Positions 25,208 to 34,302 of a stretch of 64,000 bases of DNA are shown here, piece by piece (the first letter of the stretch is position 1; each line of letters opens with the position of its first letter). Where the stretch lies: contig JADJTQ010000003.1 of assembly GCA_016711125.1 (NCBI GenBank), forward strand, positions 496,001 through 560,000. Reading direction: 5' to 3'. The notes beneath the pieces were generated by a model, which saw nothing but the letters and a program-made list of their open reading frames with translations, had not been told where the DNA came from and ran no database searches. Made by a program: the position numbers and the translations under genes. Source of the stretch: Saprospiraceae bacterium. Lineage in GTDB: Bacteria > Bacteroidota > Bacteroidia > Chitinophagales > Saprospiraceae.

Positions 25208-27355
25208 CTATTTTCGACTGAATACTTTTCCGATTGTTTTTAGCATTTCATCGAGTTTTTCCATGGGTTCCATGATTGTGGCGTTCATAAGGTCCACTTT
25301 TGAGGTGTTTGTCACGCCTGTCTGAATCGGGTAGATCAATATAAAACTTTGATCTGTAAAATGGGAGTTTAAATAAGACGGTATTTTTGTCATACTTGAG
25401 TGATAGGAAGGCTTGTCCTTTCTACTTAATATAATCATGAGATTGTCATCTTTTTTCAAGTCATTTGCAATTATTTGGAAGTCATCCCAGTCATCGAACT
25501 TGTTAAATTCAATTTCTACTGGATGCTGTGACTTTATTTTCTTAATGACCTTTAATGTGTCGGTTCCTGCATAAAGTACAAGTTTTGCACCTGAATTTTT
25601 GGCGATGTTCCATACTTTGACTAACCAGAACGGAAATCCAATTTCTATTTCGGCATTGTGAGGTATAATGATGAGATGTCTTTTTATGGTTGCGAATGGC
25701 TGTACAGGTTTGTAGATTAATGTCGTCGTAGAACACTTTGACAGAATGCCTTCGGTTAGAGTACCTAAAAAGGAGCTTGATATTCCTTTCTTAACATGAA
25801 GGCCTAAAATTAGATCGCTGATATTCTGTTCTTTTACTACACTGCTAATACCATTTACAATATTCAGGTCATAACGAAGAAGTTCGTGTAAGTGGTTGTC
25901 AGTGGCTGATGCTGTCACAGTTGCTTTGTTAAGGATTTTCTTGGCATTTTTATGTGCTGAACTGTCAGTGGAGTTATGATTGATTATTGTCAGTGCAAAT
26001 AGCCCAGCTTTGTTCTTTTTGGATTTTATTGTTAAACCCAAATTGACCAGCTCGTCGGTGGTCTCTGAATTACCGATCGCCATCAGGATTTTCTCCTGAT
26101 ACTCCGGTTCTTCAGTCGATGAATGGCCTGCCTGGGCTATTGCCATATTTTTAGCTCCTTTTTGTGCGACAAAAGAAGCAATAGTACAAGTGACGAGAAT
26201 CATTAGTATGGTACCATTTAAAATATTTTCATCAAGTAACCGGATTGGATCTCCTGTTTGGGTTTCTCCGATAATGATATTGTAACCAATCATTACTGCT
26301 GCCAGTGTAGCGGCAGCTTGGGCATTACTTAAGCCAAAAATTAGACGTCTTTCGTCAACAGTAAAATTAAACGTTTTCTGGGTCAGCCAAGCGGCAATGA
26401 ATTTTGCCGTCGTAGCGACAATGATCATAACAGCTGCTACTTTGATGGTTTCTGCACTGTTAAAAAAGGCCTTATAGTTAATTAACATTCCAACGCCTAT
26501 CAGAAAAAAAGGAATAAAGATAGCATTGCCAACAAACACAATTCGATTCATCAATGGCGAAGTCTGTAGGATGAGTCTATTAAGTGCCACCCCTGCTAAA
26601 AATGCACCAATGATGCCCTCAATCCCCGCAAGTTCTGCCAGGAAGGCACTAAGAAATACCATTGCCAGTACAAAAATGTATTGTGAGACATTGTCGTCGA
26701 AGCGTTTTAGAAACCATCTGGCGACTACCGGAAATAGTAGCATAACAACAAGTCCAAAAATTAGAATGGAGACAGCTAACCGCACCCAGAAAACTGAATT
26801 TACTTCACCAGTAGTCATGTCGACGATCACAGCAAGTACTAATAAAGCCAGGGTATCGGTAATCATGGTGCCTCCCAATGTTATGTTGACAGCCCGATTT
26901 TTCGCTACCCCTAAGTTACTCACCAGGGGGTAGGCAATGAGTGTATGTGAGGCGAACATGCTTGCTAATAAAATCGAAGCGGGAACTGAGAGTTCTAGAA
27001 TATAAATACCACTTACTATTCCTAATACCATCGGAATAGTAAAAGTGTAAATACCAAAAATGATACTTTTTTTGCTATTATTCTTAAAGTCAGCAAGGTC
27101 TATTTCCAGCCCGGCAAGAAACATAATATATAAAAGTCCTGCCGTGCCCGAAAGGATGATGCCACTGTCTCGCTCCATGAAATTAAACCCATGAGGCCCG
27201 ATGACCGCACCTGCGATGATCAGTCCCAATAGATGGGGGATTTTTATTTTATTAAGAATAATGGGTGTAAACAAAATAATCACCAGTATTAACAAGAATT
27301 TTAATACCGGATTTGTTAAGGGTAAGGTCAGTTCAGATATACTCAACAATATCAT
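25208..27355 (-). CDS. CPA2-type cation:proton antiporter with C-terminal USP-like region
   Basis: The 715-aa protein has about 12 membrane helices in residues 8-410, with the CPA2 features LLGLIIAGAVIGPHGF, FLAGLEIDL and FLAELAGIEGIIGAFLAGVALNR, where the Asp of the NhaA-type DD/ND site is not conserved. The cytoplasmic part (about 430-715) holds two universal-stress-protein-like repeats. It exchanges Na+ or K+ for protons at the inner membrane, probably under stress or nucleotide control through the USP part. Confidence 0.88.
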   Translation of the reverse strand: MILLSISELTLPLTNPVLKFLLILVIILFTPIILNKIKIPHLLGLIIAGAVIGPHGFNFMERDSGIILSGTAGLLYIMFLAGLEIDLADFKNNSKKSIIFGIYTFTIPMVLGIVSGIYILELSVPASILLASMFASHTLIAYPLVSNLGVAKNRAVNITLGGTMITDTLALLVLAVIVDMTTGEVNSVFWVRLAVSILIFGLVVMLLFPVVARWFLKRFDDNVSQYIFVLAMVFLSAFLAELAGIEGIIGAFLAGVALNRLILQTSPLMNRIVFVGNAIFIPFFLIGVGMLINYKAFFNSAETIKVAAVMIIVATTAKFIAAWLTQKTFNFTVDERRLIFGLSNAQAAATLAAVMIGYNIIIGETQTGDPIRLLDENILNGTILMILVTCTIASFVAQKGAKNMAIAQAGHSSTEEPEYQEKILMAIGNSETTDELVNLGLTIKSKKNKAGLFALTIINHNSTDSSAHKNAKKILNKATVTASATDNHLHELLRYDLNIVNGISSVVKEQNISDLILGLHVKKGISSSFLGTLTEGILSKCSTTTLIYKPVQPFATIKRHLIIIPHNAEIEIGFPFWLVKVWNIAKNSGAKLVLYAGTDTLKVIKKIKSQHPVEIEFNKFDDWDDFQIIANDLKKDDNLMIILSRKDKPSYHSSMTKIPSYLNSHFTDQSFILIYPIQTGVTNTSKVDLMNATIMEPMEKLDEMLKTIGKVFSRK

Positions 27356-27361
27356 TCTAGC

Positions 27362-27508
27362 TCACTTTTTTAATCCTGTGCTTAGCTTCGGCCAAAGGTT
27401 GCTTACCCACCAAATGATCCAAAAGAGATCCCAATGTGCATCGGCATTTTCAGTGATACTTGAGTGCGGTATCCAAGCCAGGAACCCACTAAAGATAGAA
27501 GCTTCCAT
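27362..27508 (-). CDS. Possible 48-aa Trp-rich ORF just upstream of the antiporter
   Basis: ATG at 27508, stop at 27362, 7 bp before the antiporter start. The peptide has five tryptophans in its second half (WDLFWIIWWVSNLWP) and could be a small membrane or leader peptide of the antiporter operon. No family recognised. Confidence 0.33.
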   Translation of the reverse strand: MEASIFSGFLAWIPHSSITENADAHWDLFWIIWWVSNLWPKLSTGLKK

Positions 27509-27810
27509 TATATTTTTGAATTGAATTGTGAAGACATGGCGCCAGGGTGGACGATCTTAGAGATCGTGTGATACATTTGGAATCACCCTAAACGTTGTAT
27601 TCAGTATAGTGCCATTTGTTTTTAGCAGATTGTTGTTCAGACTGCAATGATCTTGCAAGTTTAAGGATACCTGCCCTTCTAGGGGTTCAATGTCACCAGA
27701 AATCATAATCGGGATCTTTTGGCTATAAAACATTACTTGAAAGTTGCTGATATTTTGTCTGGAAGTTTGCAGCATAGTCGGTATCTTAAACCAATGATCA
27801 AGTAGAATTA

Positions 27811-29214
27811 ATGGCTCTCTTCAGTTTTCTGGACAAATCACACTCGATCGCTAAACCCGGGTACAGCCGTTGGTTGGTTCCTCTGGCAGCTCTAAGCATA
27901 CATTTGTGCATAGGCCAGATTTATGCTTATAGCGTCTTTAACAAACCCATGACCCGGATCTTAGGGATCGAACAACCATCGCCGGATGATTGGGCATTAA
28001 CTACGCTTGGTTGGATATTTAGTATTGCTTTGTTTATGCTCGGTGCTTCAGCGGCAGTATTTGGAAAATGGTTGGAACGAGTTGGGCCTCGAAAAGCGAT
28101 GTTTACTTCAGCTATATTCTTTTGTGGTGGTTTTGTCGTAGCAGCAATTGGAGTCTATCTCCATCAAATTTGGATTGTGTATTTGGGGCACGGCGTGCTG
28201 GGCGGTATTGGTCTGGGTTTGGGTTATATATCGCCGGTTTCCACTTTGATCAAGTGGTTTCCCGATCGTCCGGGATTGGCTACCGGCATGGCTATCATGG
28301 GCTTTGGAGGAGGAGCGATGATTGCGTCTCCCCTTTCGGTCAAGTTAATGATCTTATTCAGCGGCCCGTCGTCCGTTGGAGTAGCGGAGACTTTTCTGGC
28401 GATGGCTTTGATCTATTTCGTTATCATGATGTTTGGTGTATTTAATATTCGGATGCCTGCCTCATATGGCCGATCGGAGCAAGCGGATACCCAGTCAACC
28501 AAAAGGGAAAAACTTATCACCTCGGCCAATGTGGATGCCGATACGGCCATTCGGACACCTCAGTTTTGGTTTATTTTTTTAGTTCTCATGCTCAATGTGA
28601 CTGCGGGTATCGGCGTATTGGGGCAGGCCTCTGTGATGATTCAGGAAATGTTTTCCATAGAAGTGGTGGGAGCAGAGAAGGCCATTGGGGTGGCAGAAGC
28701 CGCCGGTTTTGTCGGCCTATTGAGTTTATTCAATATGCTGGGCCGTTTCTTTTGGTCATCGACTTCCGATAAGATCGGGAGAAAAAATACGTACGCCATT
28801 TTCTTTTTATTGGGAGCGGTGCTTTACATACTGATCCCTACTTTGGGCAATCAGGGTAATTCCTTTCTTTTTATAGCCACTTTTTGCATCATCATCAGTA
28901 TGTATGGTGGAGGTTTTGCGACGGTGCCCGCATATCTTAAAGATATGTTTGGAGTTATGCAGGTGGGTGCCATCCATGGGCGGCTTTTAGTGGCCTGGTC
29001 GTTGGCTGCCATCTTTGGACCGGCATTAATTAACTATCTGCGGGCCTATCAGATCGAAACTGTGGGTCTGCCACCAGCTCAGGCTTATTCTTTTACCATG
29101 TATCTTATGGCGAGTCTTTTGCTGCTTGGTTTCGTTTTTAATCTATTAATTAAGCCGGTAGATGAGAAGTTTCATTTTAAAGAAGTTACGGCACCAGTTC
29201 CCCTGGCGCCGTAA
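27811..29214 (+). CDS. OFA-type MFS transporter (oxalate/formate antiporter family)
   Basis: The 467-aa protein has 12 membrane helices and OFA-family motifs: HLCIGQIYAYSVFNKP in helix 1, GGIGLGLGYISPVSTLIKWFPDRPGLATGMAIMGFGGGA in helices 4-5 and the second-half motif GRFFWSSTSDKIGRKNTY. OFA members move oxalate, formate, lactate or other monocarboxylates. No decarboxylase is nearby, so the substrate is open. Confidence 0.88.
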   Translation: MALFSFLDKSHSIAKPGYSRWLVPLAALSIHLCIGQIYAYSVFNKPMTRILGIEQPSPDDWALTTLGWIFSIALFMLGASAAVFGKWLERVGPRKAMFTSAIFFCGGFVVAAIGVYLHQIWIVYLGHGVLGGIGLGLGYISPVSTLIKWFPDRPGLATGMAIMGFGGGAMIASPLSVKLMILFSGPSSVGVAETFLAMALIYFVIMMFGVFNIRMPASYGRSEQADTQSTKREKLITSANVDADTAIRTPQFWFIFLVLMLNVTAGIGVLGQASVMIQEMFSIEVVGAEKAIGVAEAAGFVGLLSLFNMLGRFFWSSTSDKIGRKNTYAIFFLLGAVLYILIPTLGNQGNSFLFIATFCIIISMYGGGFATVPAYLKDMFGVMQVGAIHGRLLVAWSLAAIFGPALINYLRAYQIETVGLPPAQAYSFTMYLMASLLLLGFVFNLLIKPVDEKFHFKEVTAPVPLAP

Positions 29215-29236
29215 CTTGAGAGTTACCTTAGCAGAA

Positions 29237-29269
29237 ATTTACCCCGCAATAGGAAATTGCGGGGTAAAT
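29237..29269. terminator. Bidirectional hairpin between convergent genes
   Basis: A perfect 14-bp stem, ATTTACCCCGCAAT / ATTGCGGGGTAAAT with a 5-nt loop, lies between the MFS gene and the convergent metalloprotease. It has no long T-run. A second hairpin (AAGTTACGGC / GCCGTAACTT) spans the MFS stop codon just upstream. Confidence 0.65.
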
Positions 29270-29287
29270 CTGTGTCCTGCAGTTTAA

Positions 29288-30271
29288 CTAATTTTTTACC
29301 GATTGGCCAGTAGCTTTACTGATATCGCGTCGCTTGCTTTGTGCTATTCGGGGTTCTCTTTGCATCTCCTGTCGTGACAATATATTGTTGGCATCCAGGC
29401 AGAAATTTTGCGTTTCACTGTATCCATAGTAACCATCTGAATCAAGCAAGACCTTGCCAGCGGCATCTCTTAGTTCATACCAGCCCTTACCATAGTCGCA
29501 GCAAATGCCATCTCCATAGCTGTCTGACATAATCAACTTGTAGCAGCCTTGAGTGAGACAAATGGATTCAGTGATGATCGATTTGTTGAAATCCGGATAT
29601 CCACCACCCGAAGCCACTACTTTACCTTGGGCATCTTTTATTTTCCATGAAATATCCGCTCCATAGTCGTCGGGTTTGATAACCAACCTTAGTTGTGAAC
29701 TACCGTTTACTTTAACATTGACACTGCTCTGATCATTGGCCGGATTGGTATCCGCTTTGCCATTCGGGTTTTTGGTTATTCCTGTCACTTGATGATTTCC
29801 GGCGGGAAGATTAATCACCGGCAGGCTGACGTTCACACTGGCTTTTGCGGCCAGAAGTCCGCTCCAATTGTAGGTAAGTAATTTTCCACTAGCTGAGCGC
29901 ACCTCAATCATAACCGCACTAAGATTTGCAGTACCAAAATTGGTCAACTTAGCTTTAAAACGCACCACCTGATTGCACTGCTGGGCTTCAATAGTATACG
30001 AGAGACTCGCTATACCGGCATCAGCACCCGATGTGGTTTGACATGGTGTGCATGAACCTCCACAATCAACTCCGGTTTCATCACCATTTTTGATCCCATC
30101 TGTGCAGCTTGCCGGTGGATTGATGATTGTTTCGGATGGACATTTGGTTCGACCCGGTGTTATGAGCTGAGCCCGGGAAGTTGTCAGAATCTTACGCATG
30201 TAGGTCACTTGCCCAGTGGAGAAGGCATTCATACAGTAGTCATCGGTATAATCCATGTAGTTCATAAACAT
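29288..30271 (-). CDS. M43 (pappalysin) metalloprotease, C-terminal part (after second frameshift)
   Basis: This frame continues the protease right after its zinc site: MFMNYMDYTDDYCMNAFSTGQVTYMRKIL contains the Met-turn. Next come a DGIKNGDETGVDCGGSCTPC module (frequent linker in Bacteroidota secreted proteins), a CARDB-like beta domain (AGIASLSYTIEAQQCNQVVRFKAKLTN) and a final cysteine-paired domain with SDSYGDGICCDYGKG. No T9SS sorting domain is visible. Joined to the preceding frame by adding one C to the C4 run (forward G4 at 30338-30341). Confidence 0.85.
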   Translation of the reverse strand: MFMNYMDYTDDYCMNAFSTGQVTYMRKILTTSRAQLITPGRTKCPSETIINPPASCTDGIKNGDETGVDCGGSCTPCQTTSGADAGIASLSYTIEAQQCNQVVRFKAKLTNFGTANLSAVMIEVRSASGKLLTYNWSGLLAAKASVNVSLPVINLPAGNHQVTGITKNPNGKADTNPANDQSSVNVKVNGSSQLRLVIKPDDYGADISWKIKDAQGKVVASGGGYPDFNKSIITESICLTQGCYKLIMSDSYGDGICCDYGKGWYELRDAAGKVLLDSDGYYGYSETQNFCLDANNILSRQEMQREPRIAQSKRRDISKATGQSVKN

Positions 30272-30771
30272 ATCTCCCTGATTGCTACAGGACGGACTAG
30301 GGTGAGTTGGGCACTCATAATTTTCTTCTGACTGATTGGGGTGTCCGTGATCCCATCATCGACCTGACATCCATCTCCCCAGATGTGGTCCAACCCAAGA
30401 AAGTGGCCGACCTCATGGGTGACAGTGCGACCCAGATTAAAAGGTGCTGAAGCCCCGGAATTTGGTCCTCCAAAAGCCTCTGTCAAGATTACAACGCCAT
30501 CTTCGTCAGGCGACGGCAGTGTGCTTGGAGTGGGCAGATAAGCATATCCTAAACCTTCAATGCTGGCTGCGATCCAGATATTAAGGTACTTGTTCGGATC
30601 CCAGCGGGTTGCTTTTTTTAATTGACAACTCATTGTTGTCAAAGTTCTGGCTGGTGGCATATCGCGAAATACCATTGGTCGTCTGTCCTTTAGGATCAAT
30701 TGAAGCCATGCAAAACTGAATTTGCCCGCCGCTTGTTTTAAATACCGGGGGAGTTTTATTGGCGTCCGCAT
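30262..30771 (-). CDS. M43 metalloprotease, catalytic part (between two frameshifts)
   Basis: Contains the zinc-binding HEVGHFLGLDHIWG (HExxHxxGxxH) of the metzincins, preceded by YLNIWIAASIEGLGYAYLP. Real coding begins at about 30615; the residues before are a shadow of the upstream frame. The last 20 residues are out of frame: with one more C the sequence reads D-T-P-N-Q-S-E-E-N-Y-E-C-P-T-H-P-S and flows into the next fragment. Confidence 0.85.
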   Translation of the reverse strand: MRTPIKLPRYLKQAAGKFSFAWLQLILKDRRPMVFRDMPPARTLTTMSCQLKKATRWDPNKYLNIWIAASIEGLGYAYLPTPSTLPSPDEDGVVILTEAFGGPNSGASAPFNLGRTVTHEVGHFLGLDHIWGDGCQVDDGITDTPISQKKIMSAQLTLVRPVAIREICL

Positions 30772-31177
30772 TTTTCCGCAGAAAGTCCAGGTTGAGGGCG
30801 GCTATTTGCGACAGTATCCGGGCTTCCGAAATATTGGTCTGACTACCTGGTGCCTGACCCGGAGTATGAACGACAATTACATGGACAGGTACGGTAAATA
30901 ACGGGAGATCGGCTACACTCCGGCTGTTGTTTTTCTCCAGGTCGGACATCTCCAGTAGCCTTCCTTCAATGATTTCAGACCGGTATCCTGTACGCTCAAA
31001 ATAGATCGGTTCCATTCGTTTGTCGGTCAGACAACGGGCCTGTCTGGCCGATCGATCATCAAGTTTGACCACGGAGTTGTCTTTAATGTCAGCATCAAAG
31101 GCCGGGTCTTTTTTACAAGAGGACAACATGATTACCAGGCACACCATCAGGCATGCAATTAATTGAACACATTTCAT
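30581..31177 (-). CDS. M43 metalloprotease, N-terminal lipoprotein part (frameshifted)
   Basis: A lipoprotein signal (CLVIMLSSC) starts at 31177. The pro-region and first half of the protease domain follow (FTVPVHVIVVHTPG, SQIAALNLDFLRKNAD, IQFCMASIDPKG). The frame ends early because of an A7 run (forward T7, 30613-30619); with six As the protein reads LSIKKATRWDPNKYLNIW into the catalytic part. The intact protein would be about 629 aa, a cell-surface or secreted peptidase. Confidence 0.83.
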   Translation of the reverse strand: MKCVQLIACLMVCLVIMLSSCKKDPAFDADIKDNSVVKLDDRSARQARCLTDKRMEPIYFERTGYRSEIIEGRLLEMSDLEKNNSRSVADLPLFTVPVHVIVVHTPGQAPGSQTNISEARILSQIAALNLDFLRKNADANKTPPVFKTSGGQIQFCMASIDPKGQTTNGISRYATSQNFDNNELSIKKSNPLGSEQVP

Positions 31178-31611
31178 AGATTCAGTTTTTGGCTTGCGCC
31201 GGTTTAGAAAAAAGTGTTATCGGTAGAGGTGCTGCGATAGATTATTTTGAATTTTCTTTCTTCTATGACAGGTGAAAGCAGGTGATCCCCTACGCCCCGA
31301 TTGATTTTTTTTAAACTTGATTTTTTTGGCGGTGAAGTAGGACTTGGTGTGTGGTTTTTATATGTTTAACATGCACTGCCATTAAATTGCTCCGCAACCC
31401 TCTAACTCCCCTAAAAAGGGGAGAATCGGCTCACCCACTCGTAACCAAGACAGTTATAAAATGAAGAAACACACCCAAAATGCCTAAGAGCTTTTAAGAT
31501 TTTGAAAAGTTTTGCGATGAGTTGATAGAATTTGAAATCGGTTGATCGTCTGGATAAATAACTTTACCCAGCACAAAACGATGTGCCGGTCCGAAATACC
31601 GGATAAGAAAT
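31178..31611. other. Intergenic region with a dispersed palindrome-rich repeat
   Basis: 434 bp without a gene. At 31384-31431 lies TTGCTCCGCAACCCTC followed by the hairpin CTCCCCTAAAAAGGGGAG and AATCGGCTC, which resembles a segment near 44663-44717 (ATTGCTCTGCACCCGC, hairpin, AACCGGCTC). Together they look like two copies of a dispersed intergenic repeat. Confidence 0.45.
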
Positions 31612-32949
31612 TTAATTAAAGGAAAAATGATAAGAAAGCGATGGAATAAAAGGAAGACCTTCTGAAAACCGGATATCGGTCGGGTCGCCCCGGTATATCC
31701 TGGGGAAGATGATATTACGGCGATCGTAAAGATTTAATAAACTGAGTTTAAATTGGTGTTTTATTTTATCGCCCCGATTGATCATATACGACGCCGATAG
31801 ATCCAATCGATGATAGATGGGCATAATGAGTAGATCCAGATTTTCATCTTCGACCGTGAATTGATCCAGAAAATATTCACTTTTATCATAAAGATCATAG
31901 TCTCCGGGGATCAGATTGTACCGGGTGCCACTGGATAATTGCCAGGTGACTCCTAGATTGACGTTTTTATTAATTTGCCAGAGGCCCAGGATATTTACCG
32001 TATGTGGAACCTCAAATTCATAGGGGACGGAATATCCTAAATTCTTTCCAGCAAAGTACCTCGAACTTTTTAAAAACGTATAATTCAACTGAAGAGAAAA
32101 CCGGGTCCAGTGGTGCGAGAAGCTATTTTCAATACCCCAACTTTCCCCGTCTCCGGTCAGTACATCGCTTTCCCATATTGACGCATCTACATTGTCTAAC
32201 GAGCCATAACTTAAATAACCCGGATTGTCCTGAAAGGTAATCAGACCCGACAGCTTTTTTAAAAAGACACTGCTTTTAATCGTCGTTTTATCTGATAGGA
32301 GATAGGTCCAGGTTAAATCAAGATTCCATGAATTTTGTGGTCTGATATTACGACTGGCCGGCACCCACAATTCATTGGGAAGACCGTTGTCGTTTGCAGT
32401 AATGAGATGTTGCGATTGAGATAATTTATTAATCGAAAGTGCAAGTGACTGACTTTTGAATTCATGAATGATATTAAACCTGGGTTGAAGGGCAAAATAA
32501 CATTGTTGATCCGAATTAAAAAGAAGGGCATTAAATCCCATATTGATTTTCCAGTATTGGGTTAAATCCCATTGGTCTTCTACAAAAACACTGGCCTGCC
32601 TGCTGCGAAAAGATAGCTCATCAAATAAGGCATCTGACAGTTGGGGCAAGTCTCTCTCGATCGAAAACAGTGGTTCTGGATCCTGTTGGTCAGAGTATGC
32701 CACCACTCCCGGTATGTAATCGTGAATGGCAAGATTTAATCCGCTTTTAAATTGATGGTGAAAACCAGTCAGAAAAGAAACATCACTTTTAACCCCGGTC
32801 TCTTTAATGGAAGATCTAAATTCAGTCAGTTCGTTGATGCCGGGTTGAGTCTGTTGGTTGATACTAATTTTTTCCTGATATGCATTAATTGATTGATAAC
32901 GGTACCGGCTTTGATATACATTTATTTTGAGAAATGCCCGGCCATTGAT
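31612..32949 (-). CDS. TonB-dependent receptor, C-terminal barrel part (after an in-frame stop)
   Basis: The frame is open from 32949, directly behind a TAA at 32950-32952, and is the same frame as the middle fragment. It has no good start codon until 32706, so it is the barrel remainder: paired beta strands such as WKINMGFNALLFN, LGYSVPYEFEVPHTVNILGLWQINKNVNLGVTWQLSSGTRYN and a final aromatic residue pattern (PFIPSLSYHFSFN) for outer-membrane insertion. Reading through the stop gives K-W-I-H-x-I-N-G-R-A-F-L-K-I-N-V-Y, a seamless strand. Confidence 0.8.
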   Translation of the reverse strand: MNGRAFLKINVYQSRYRYQSINAYQEKISINQQTQPGINELTEFRSSIKETGVKSDVSFLTGFHHQFKSGLNLAIHDYIPGVVAYSDQQDPEPLFSIERDLPQLSDALFDELSFRSRQASVFVEDQWDLTQYWKINMGFNALLFNSDQQCYFALQPRFNIIHEFKSQSLALSINKLSQSQHLITANDNGLPNELWVPASRNIRPQNSWNLDLTWTYLLSDKTTIKSSVFLKKLSGLITFQDNPGYLSYGSLDNVDASIWESDVLTGDGESWGIENSFSHHWTRFSLQLNYTFLKSSRYFAGKNLGYSVPYEFEVPHTVNILGLWQINKNVNLGVTWQLSSGTRYNLIPGDYDLYDKSEYFLDQFTVEDENLDLLIMPIYHRLDLSASYMINRGDKIKHQFKLSLLNLYDRRNIIFPRIYRGDPTDIRFSEGLPFIPSLSYHFSFN

Positions 32950-33999
32950 TTAGTGGATCCATTTAACTCCTGCCGCTATATTGCCCCAATAGTATTCATC
33001 CCGGTATTGATCCTGATAGCTGGTGTCAAAGTCGTAACGATTGATATCGAGATGGGTATCAGAACCTGTATAGGCATTAAAGATCAATCGATCCGAACGT
33101 CCTAAAGTGATTAATGCCTTACCATAAAAATCTTGAAATTTAGGTTTGAAATATCCGTCGTTTTCCGCATCTAGCTTGACGGCGCTACTATATTTTTTAA
33201 GTATATTTCCGATATGACTGCGTTGAGCAGCGAGCATCAGGGTACCTTTATTTTTTAAGATTGGTGTTTCCAATACCAAATGGGTGCCTAATAATCCAGC
33301 TGAGGCATTGATACTCGTTTTGTAACGGTGACCATCCCGAATTGTGATTTGCAGTACCGAGGATAACCGGCCATCATTTGCGGGTGAAAAATAAGACTTC
33401 GAAAATCGTGCTGTTTGAATCACATCACCATTAAAGATAGAGCTGACACCAAAAAGGTGAAACGGATTGTAGATGGGAATTTCTTCCAATAAAATCAGAT
33501 TTTGATCCGCATTGCCGCCTCGCACGTGCAAGCCTCCGAATCCGTCACCACCTGTTTGCACTCCTGGGCTCAATTGCAGATACCGGGTTATATCCATAGT
33601 GGCACCGATTGACGGAAATGATTCGAGTTTACTCAAGGGTATCTTTTCTCCCTCGGACGATATTCGCGAATCTTGAGTTGACGTTTCTTCCCGGACAATA
33701 ATTTCCGGTAATTCGAGTGCTGATTTCAATCGAAAATCCAATTGGCCTGGGGCAGAGATATTTAGATCACTGGTGGCAATCTCATAGCCTAAAAAAGAGA
33801 CCACGATTTTTTGGGCACCCTCCGGGATCAGTAATTGATAATATCCGGATTCGTTACTTGCCGCACCGAGATGATTTTGTTGAAGCAAGATATGGGCACC
33901 AGGAAGAGATTCACCCGTATTTTCGTCGTAGATAAACCCTTGAATCAGGAATTTTTTTAGGAAAAAGAATGAGTTGATCGCCCACGATCCGGTATTCAA
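32950..33999 (-). CDS. TonB-dependent receptor, carboxypeptidase-like and plug part
   Basis: Real coding begins at about 33955 (FLIQGFIYDENTGESLPGAHILLQ, the CarboxypepD_reg-like domain). The plug follows: VQTGGDGFGGLHVRGGNADQNLILLEEIPIYNPFHLFG, then the first barrel strands. The left joint to the N-terminal frame is an A7 run (forward T7, 33952-33958) that should be six. The right end is the in-frame TAA at 32950-32952. Confidence 0.85.
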   Translation of the reverse strand: MNTGSWAINSFFFLKKFLIQGFIYDENTGESLPGAHILLQQNHLGAASNESGYYQLLIPEGAQKIVVSFLGYEIATSDLNISAPGQLDFRLKSALELPEIIVREETSTQDSRISSEGEKIPLSKLESFPSIGATMDITRYLQLSPGVQTGGDGFGGLHVRGGNADQNLILLEEIPIYNPFHLFGVSSIFNGDVIQTARFSKSYFSPANDGRLSSVLQITIRDGHRYKTSINASAGLLGTHLVLETPILKNKGTLMLAAQRSHIGNILKKYSSAVKLDAENDGYFKPKFQDFYGKALITLGRSDRLIFNAYTGSDTHLDINRYDFDTSYQDQYRDEYYWGNIAAGVKWIH

Positions 34000-34285
34000 C
34001 CTCCAATAATTCTTGAATCATTTTTAAGTGCGCCTTCCAGTTTTGACCCGGTTCCATGGTTAGATTATGGGCATTTTTCAGGGCTAAAATTTGCTGACCA
34101 TAGGCCAAATGATAGGGCAGGATTTTTTGAAAATTATCCAACATTTCGATGATCAAGGAAGCATCAGAATTTTCTTCTTGTGCTCTGGAATGCACTGGAA
34201 TCAGCAGAATCACCAATAGGTATGAAACCAGCCTGAAGGTATTTGGTGTTCCTGAAGATAAAGGTTGATTCCGGATTGTATACAT
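33911..34285 (-). CDS. TonB-dependent receptor, N-terminal part with STN-like domain (frameshifted)
   Basis: I choose the ATG at 34285, 17 bp after the FecR stop. A signal peptide (FRLVSYLLVILLIPVHSRAQ) is followed by a short helical region and a segment (WKAHLKMIQELLEVEYRIVGDQLILFPKK) that resembles the secretin/TonB STN fold. In FecA-like systems the N-terminal region talks to FecR. Residues after FPKK are out of frame. All three parts make one receptor of about 890 aa that would take up a siderophore, sugar or other ligand. Confidence 0.75.
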   Translation of the reverse strand: MYTIRNQPLSSGTPNTFRLVSYLLVILLIPVHSRAQEENSDASLIIEMLDNFQKILPYHLAYGQQILALKNAHNLTMEPGQNWKAHLKMIQELLEVEYRIVGDQLILFPKKIPDSRVYLRRKYG

Positions 34286-34302
34286 AGTCACTTGTAGACT
34301 CA

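Noticed and set aside
32950..32952. Stop-codon readthrough or recoding in the TonB receptor
   Set aside because: No other gene here uses TAA as sense, and the neighbouring lesions in the same gene point to error or decay.
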